Below are positions 6,897 through 9,337 of a stretch of DNA of 9,337 nt, in pieces; within the stretch, counting starts at the first letter, position 1, and every line of letters starts with the position of its first letter. Origin of the DNA: Bacteroidota bacterium. Its GTDB lineage: Bacteria > Bacteroidota > Bacteroidia > Flavobacteriales > Flavobacteriaceae. A model generated the notes under the pieces. It did no database searches. It saw only the letters and a list, made by a program, of their open reading frames with translations, and was not told where the DNA came from. Location of the stretch: contig JADFSQ010000042.1 of the NCBI GenBank assembly GCA_022560715.1, positions 1 to 9,337 of the forward strand, in the 5' to 3' direction. The position numbers and the translations under genes were made by a program.

Positions 6897-7448
6897 TTGA
6901 AGGAACTTATAAAAAAATATAAGCCTGTATTAAAATTTATACTTACATTTTTATTTGTGTATAGTATGCTCACTATGGCATATAAATTTTATTTAGACAA
7001 TTCTCATGATTCCAAATTTTATCCTGATTATGTTACTAATTTAGTAGCAAAGCAAACCCAGTCTTTAATAGAAGCATCAGGTTATAAAGCTCAAATTTCA
7101 CCTCATCCTAATGAAGCATCAATGAAACTTTTTATTAACAATAAGTTTGTTGCAAGGATTATAGAAGGGTGCAATTCGATAAGTATTATTATACTTTTTG
7201 TATCTTTTATTATTGCTTATGCAGGAAAATTTAAAACTACTTTTTTTTATTTGATATTTGGATGTGTACTAATATATATAGTTAATTTATTGCGTATAGT
7301 AATATTGACGGTAGGTTTATATCATTATCCGTGGCGGAGAGAAATTTTGCACTCGGTTATTTTTCCATTAATTATTTATGGATTGATGTTTTTACTATGG
7401 ATGTTTTGGGTAAATCGGTTTGTAAACTTAAAAGCCAAAAATGAGTAA
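6897..7448 (+). CDS. xrtF: Exosortase family protein XrtF
   Basis: Exosortases are multi-pass inner-membrane cysteine proteases/transpeptidases that recognise C-terminal sorting signals on exported proteins; XrtF is the flavobacterial variety. The proposed Cys-Arg-His active site is present: Cys92 in RIIEGCNSIS, Arg133 in VNLLRIVIL, and His152 in EILHSVIFPL. Membrane segments lie at about 11-29, 93-109, 115-139 and 152-173, with a loop at about 33-85 between the first two. At 183 residues it is a short single-domain form. The start is TTG. An in-frame TAA lies at 6888-6890, only two codons upstream of it, and the next ATG would remove most of the first membrane helix, so TTG giving MKELIKKYKPVLKF is the only sensible choice. 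The stop overlaps the next gene by eight bases. Confidence 0.9.
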   Translation: MKELIKKYKPVLKFILTFLFVYSMLTMAYKFYLDNSHDSKFYPDYVTNLVAKQTQSLIEASGYKAQISPHPNEASMKLFINNKFVARIIEGCNSISIIILFVSFIIAYAGKFKTTFFYLIFGCVLIYIVNLLRIVILTVGLYHYPWRREILHSVIFPLIIYGLMFLLWMFWVNRFVNLKAKNE

Positions 7449-7869
7449 TTACGGAAAATACATATTACTTTTTGCCTTGTTTCTTCTATTGATATTAATT
7501 AGGGTTTTTGAAGATGTGTTATTTTACGATCCGTATTTGCAATTCTTTAAAAATGATTATTTGTATATAGACAATCCTAGAAGAGAGGTTTTTAAACTTT
7601 CGGCATATACCAGTTTGCGATATGTGCTAAATTCCATAATATCGCTATCCATAATATATGTGTTTTATAAAGATAAGGCTATGCTAAAGTTTTCGGTAGG
7701 AATTTATGTTGTGTCTTATATTATTCTATTACTATTATTTTTGTTTTTTGTGATTAACCCGAAACAAGAAAATTATTATATCTTTTTTAATATTCGTCGG
7801 TTTTTAATTCAGCCTCTACTTTTACTACTATTATTACCAGCTTTATATTATCACAAACAACATAAGTGA
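7441..7869 (+). CDS. Exosortase F-associated membrane protein
   Basis: This small membrane protein of 142 residues is encoded immediately after xrtF and overlaps it by eight bases, so the two are almost surely translated together. It matches what is known of the flavobacterial exosortase F system-associated family, which has no known biochemical role. Hydrophobic segments are at about 7-22, 60-76, 84-105 and 120-137. Polar conserved-looking stretches are RVFEDVLFYDPYLQFF (21-36), NPRREVFKLSAYTSLRY (45-61) and FNIRRF (116-121). There is no obvious catalytic motif. Constant pairing with XrtF suggests a structural partner, substrate-handling factor or regulator, which is inference. An assignment by context and overall shape is solid; the function is not known. 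Confidence 0.83.
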   Translation: MSNYGKYILLFALFLLLILIRVFEDVLFYDPYLQFFKNDYLYIDNPRREVFKLSAYTSLRYVLNSIISLSIIYVFYKDKAMLKFSVGIYVVSYIILLLLFLFFVINPKQENYYIFFNIRRFLIQPLLLLLLLPALYYHKQHK

Positions 7870-7878
7870 ATTGTTTCA

Positions 7879-7927
7879 GTTTAATCCAGATTACGAAGTA
7901 CTATTACTTAATCAGGGTTGACTAAAC
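7879..7927. terminator. Candidate bidirectional terminator between convergent genes
   Basis: An imperfect stem fills the 59-base gap between the exosortase F-associated gene and the HxlR gene. Left arm segments GTTT, AATCC, GATT and AAGT pair with ACTT, AATC, GGGTT and AAAC on the right around the loop ACTATT, with small bulges. On the plus side it is followed by ATTATTTTG, a modest T-rich run; on the minus side the T-run is poor. The position between two converging stop codons fits a shared terminator. Confidence 0.42.
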
Positions 7928-7928
7928 A

Positions 7929-8342
7929 TTATTTTGTTAAATGTTCTTTTTCCAGTTTCATTCTTATTGAAGAAAGCAAATGATTCCTGTTTTTGTTAGC
8001 TTCTGCCAAAAAAACTTTTCCTGCCTCTGTTTCGCTATCAAAGTCGCCACTCCAAACAATCATGTCAACCATAAATGGAAGCATAGCTATACCTTTTTTT
8101 GTGAGGCTGTATTTTATGCGAGATTTCTTTATAGTATCCTCTTCTTTACTAATAATCCCAGAGGCATCTAATTGTTTTAATCGGTCTCCCAATACACTTG
8201 TAGAAACTCTTTCATCAGATTCAAAGAATTCATTGTAATGCCTTTTCCCTTTAAACATTAAGTCTCTGATAATGAGTAACGACCATTTGTCACCAAAGTG
8301 TTCTATAGCATAATTTATTGGACAATGTGAACGCATTTTCAT
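7929..8342 (-). CDS. HxlR-family winged-helix transcriptional regulator
   Basis: HxlR-type (MarR-like) regulators bind DNA as dimers and often respond to electrophiles, disulfide stress or aromatic compounds. The family pattern is clear over 137 residues: SHCPINYAIEHFGDKWSLLIIRDL (5-28), RHYNEF (34-39), a recognition-helix region VSTSVLGDRLKQLDASGII (46-64), a wing ending in IKYSLTKKG (76-84), and W97. Cys7, in the N-terminal position used as a redox switch by the Bacillus relatives YodB and HypR, is present and is the only cysteine. The gene diverges from an NTF2-like/membrane protein pair across 107 bases full of inverted repeats, which makes that region its likely operator. An alternative start at Met3 would shorten the protein by two residues. 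Confidence 0.92.
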   Translation of the reverse strand: MKMRSHCPINYAIEHFGDKWSLLIIRDLMFKGKRHYNEFFESDERVSTSVLGDRLKQLDASGIISKEEDTIKKSRIKYSLTKKGIAMLPFMVDMIVWSGDFDSETEAGKVFLAEANKNRNHLLSSIRMKLEKEHLTK

Positions 8343-8373
8343 GGTACAAATATAAAAATAATTTTCATTTAAC

Positions 8374-8404
8374 TTGGATATTCAAAGTTAAAATTATAAC
8401 TTTG
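8374..8404 (+). promoter_or_regulatory. Bacteroidota-type promoter of the NTF2-like/membrane protein operon
   Basis: TTG (8374-8376), 20 bases, then TAACTTTG (8397-8404) matches the Bacteroidota sigma-A consensus TTG-N19~21-TAnnTTTG without a mismatch. Transcription would start near 8410, about 40 bases before the ATG at 8450. The -33 TTG is inside the left outer operator arm and the -7 box is the right inner arm, so a bound regulator would block polymerase. Confidence 0.6.
8383..8390 (-). promoter_or_regulatory. Possible -7 box for the HxlR gene
   Basis: CAAAGTTA on the plus strand is TAACTTTG on the minus strand, again an exact TAnnTTTG, and the mirror image of the -7 box of the opposite operon. 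A start of transcription near 8377 would give a leader of about 35 bases. The nearest minus-strand TTG (8418-8416) is 25 bases away, longer than usual, so this is weaker than its plus-strand partner. It would imply autoregulation. Confidence 0.35.
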
Positions 8405-8449
8405 CTTCGAAATTACAAGTTAAATTAATAATCAATAATTTTTTAAATA

Positions 8450-8821
8450 ATGGAAAAAACACCAATGGAAGTATTTCAAGCCTTCGGGGAAGGATTGATG
8501 TCGGGAACAGATTCCTGGAAAGAAGTAGTAGCTGATAATGTAACATTTACAGGTCCTGTTGATCAAACAAAAGGTTTAGATGCTTTTGCTAAACTAAACG
8601 AAAGTTTTATGCCAATGATGAAAGGAAATGAAATGAAGCAAGTTGTTGAAGCTGGAAATTTCGTAATCACTCAATTACTTATGGATATAGAAATGCCTAA
8701 TGGTAAGGAATTGAAGTTAGATATGACTGAATGGTATGAAATCAATAATGGCAAAATTCAATCTATCAAAGTCTATTATGCTGCTGAAGAATTTAGAAAA
8801 GAAATATCTATAAATAAATAA
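8450..8821 (+). CDS. NTF2/SnoaL-like protein
   Basis: This is a small soluble protein of 123 residues with the layout of the NTF2-like alpha+beta cone fold. It has an N-terminal helix (about 4-17), the strand after WKEVVADNVTFTGP (23-36), a helix around GLDAFAKLNESFMPMMKG (42-59), and the paired C-terminal strands LDMTEWYEINNGKIQSIKVYY (90-110). The last pattern, acidic-aromatic then GKI followed by a strand, is typical of SnoaL-like members. These include isomerases, dehydratases, hydrolases and many proteins of unknown role. No catalytic residues can be named from sequence alone. It is the first gene after the divergent HxlR promoter, and the ATG at 8450 is preceded by A/T-rich sequence with no Shine-Dalgarno, as usual here. 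A detoxification or ligand-binding role is guesswork. Confidence 0.78.
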   Translation: MEKTPMEVFQAFGEGLMSGTDSWKEVVADNVTFTGPVDQTKGLDAFAKLNESFMPMMKGNEMKQVVEAGNFVITQLLMDIEMPNGKELKLDMTEWYEINNGKIQSIKVYYAAEEFRKEISINK

Positions 8822-8833
8822 TAGCAAATCGAA

Positions 8834-9238
8834 ATGAAAAAATATATAGTTGGAACTCTTATCTTTATTATAGTTACTTTTATTGTTCAATCAACCTCTC
8901 ACTTTGTTGTAAATCAAGAGCATTATGCTGAGGTTTTATTTATGAGAAAAGAAGTTATTTTTCCTTTAGGATTTTTAACGATGACATTACAAGGAATTGT
9001 TCTTTCATTTCTATTTAGTTTATATAATAAAAATGAGTATAGTATTAAAAAAGGGTTTCAATTTGGATTAATTATGAGTGCTTTTTTTGTGTCTTATACT
9101 GCTTTTACTGAACCCGCAAAATATCAAGTCCAAAATATTGTTTCCTGGATTTTAGTTGAAGGAATTGTAGGCTTAATTCAATTTTGTCTATTTGGTATTT
9201 TGTTAAGTATATTATTTAATAAACTTAAGCAAACCTAA
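8834..9238 (+). CDS. Four-helix inner-membrane protein of unknown function
   Basis: I do not recognise this 134-residue protein as a named family. It starts 12 bases after the NTF2-like stop codon and is probably in the same transcript. Four membrane segments are visible at about 4-22, 43-63, 74-92 and 103-127. Short polar loops include SHFVVNQEHYAE (22-33), FMRKEVIFPLGF (36-47) and EPAKYQVQN (93-101). His23, His30, Arg38, Lys39 and Glu93 are placed near membrane ends. The first segment could look like a signal peptide but has no cleavage site and is better read as an anchor. The single Cys118 is inside the last helix. Context suggests HxlR control together with the NTF2-like protein; no activity can be assigned. 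Confidence 0.78.
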   Translation: MKKYIVGTLIFIIVTFIVQSTSHFVVNQEHYAEVLFMRKEVIFPLGFLTMTLQGIVLSFLFSLYNKNEYSIKKGFQFGLIMSAFFVSYTAFTEPAKYQVQNIVSWILVEGIVGLIQFCLFGILLSILFNKLKQT

Positions 9239-9291
9239 TCACTTACTACTAATCATTTGTGTGGTTACTATGAAACCCATAAAAAGTAAAG

Positions 9292-9337
9292 ATGATTAAT
9301 GAAACCAATGAAGTAAACAATCGATTGGAAATTTTTG
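9292..9337 (+). CDS. Possible start of a further gene, cut by the window end
   Basis: After the membrane protein stop there are 53 bases without a gene. Then an ATG at 9292 opens a frame of 15 codons to the window edge, beginning MINETNEVNNRLEIF. The hydrophilic composition and A-rich sequence before the ATG are compatible with a flavobacterial gene start, but so short a stretch stays open by chance fairly often. No family can be named. Confidence 0.3.
   Translation, partial: MINETNEVNNRLEIF

Larger units (their letters stand above)
8367..8425. promoter_or_regulatory. Nested inverted repeats, probable HxlR operator
   Basis: Two inverted repeats lie within 59 bases. The outer one has perfect 10-base arms, ATTTAACTTG (8367-8376) and CAAGTTAAAT (8416-8425). 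The inner one has perfect 8-base arms, CAAAGTTA (8383-8390) and TAACTTTG (8397-8404), around six bases AAATTA. All four arms share the half-site AACTT(T)G, spaced at 8371, 8383, 8398 and 8416. That pattern suits two dimers of the adjacent HxlR protein. Binding here would cover the promoters in both directions. Binding itself is inferred. Confidence 0.6.

Noticed and set aside
7980..8238. Two overlapping plus-strand open frames antisense to the HxlR gene
   Set aside because: The HxlR protein explains this DNA fully; the antisense frames overlap each other and lack recognisable features.
8347..8354. TATATTTG on the minus strand as the main -7 box of the HxlR gene
   Set aside because: It matches TAnnTTTG, but transcription would begin at the ATG itself and the nearest upstream TTG is 28 bases away, too far for a normal spacer.

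Overview
The window looks like about 9.1 kb of a low-GC Flavobacteriia (Bacteroidota) chromosome with a short piece of another bacterium joined to its left end. Three things point to Flavobacteriia: the gene order purH-mreB-mreC-mreD-mrdA, the exosortase-F pair (xrtF and its associated membrane protein) next to a GAF-domain gene, and promoters of the Bacteroidota TTG...TAnnTTTG type with no Shine-Dalgarno sequences. Positions 1 to about 240 are different. They are about 45% GC by hand count, carry a strong Shine-Dalgarno before a TTG start, and encode the last residues of a YbaB/EbfC-like protein followed by the N-terminus of RecR. Both recR and the flavobacterial mrdA break off mid-gene at about 232-258, so the joint is most simply an assembly or amplification chimera.

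Region by region: (1) 1-256, ybaB tail and recR N-terminal fragment on the plus strand. (2) About 241-4369, minus strand, the rod-shape operon mreB > mreC > mreD > mrdA (PBP2). The genes are packed with gaps or overlaps of 4-10 bases, and mrdA lacks its C-terminal tail at the joint. The rodA gene expected next is absent. (3) 4557-6089, minus, purH, the last two steps of IMP synthesis. (4) 6349-6804, minus, a free methionine-(R)-sulfoxide reductase-like GAF protein. (5) 6897-7869, plus, xrtF with the overlapping exosortase F-associated gene. (6) 7929-8342, minus, an HxlR-family regulator. It diverges from 8450-9238, plus, a two-gene unit of an NTF2/SnoaL-like protein and a four-helix membrane protein of unknown function. 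(7) A possible gene start at 9292 that runs off the window.

The mre/mrd genes together build the elongasome: MreB filaments, the MreC and MreD membrane partners, and the PBP2 transpeptidase. XrtF and its partner are a predicted inner-membrane protein-sorting enzyme and accessory with no visible target here. The HxlR gene and the divergent pair share a 108-bp intergenic region. It holds two inverted repeats laid over a recognisable promoter, which suggests one redox- or ligand-responsive switch controlling both directions.

I found no RNA genes, CRISPR arrays, insertion sequences or phage genes. The best candidates for something little described are the XrtF pair and the HxlR-controlled NTF2/membrane-protein cassette. 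The recR/mrdA joint is most likely artificial.
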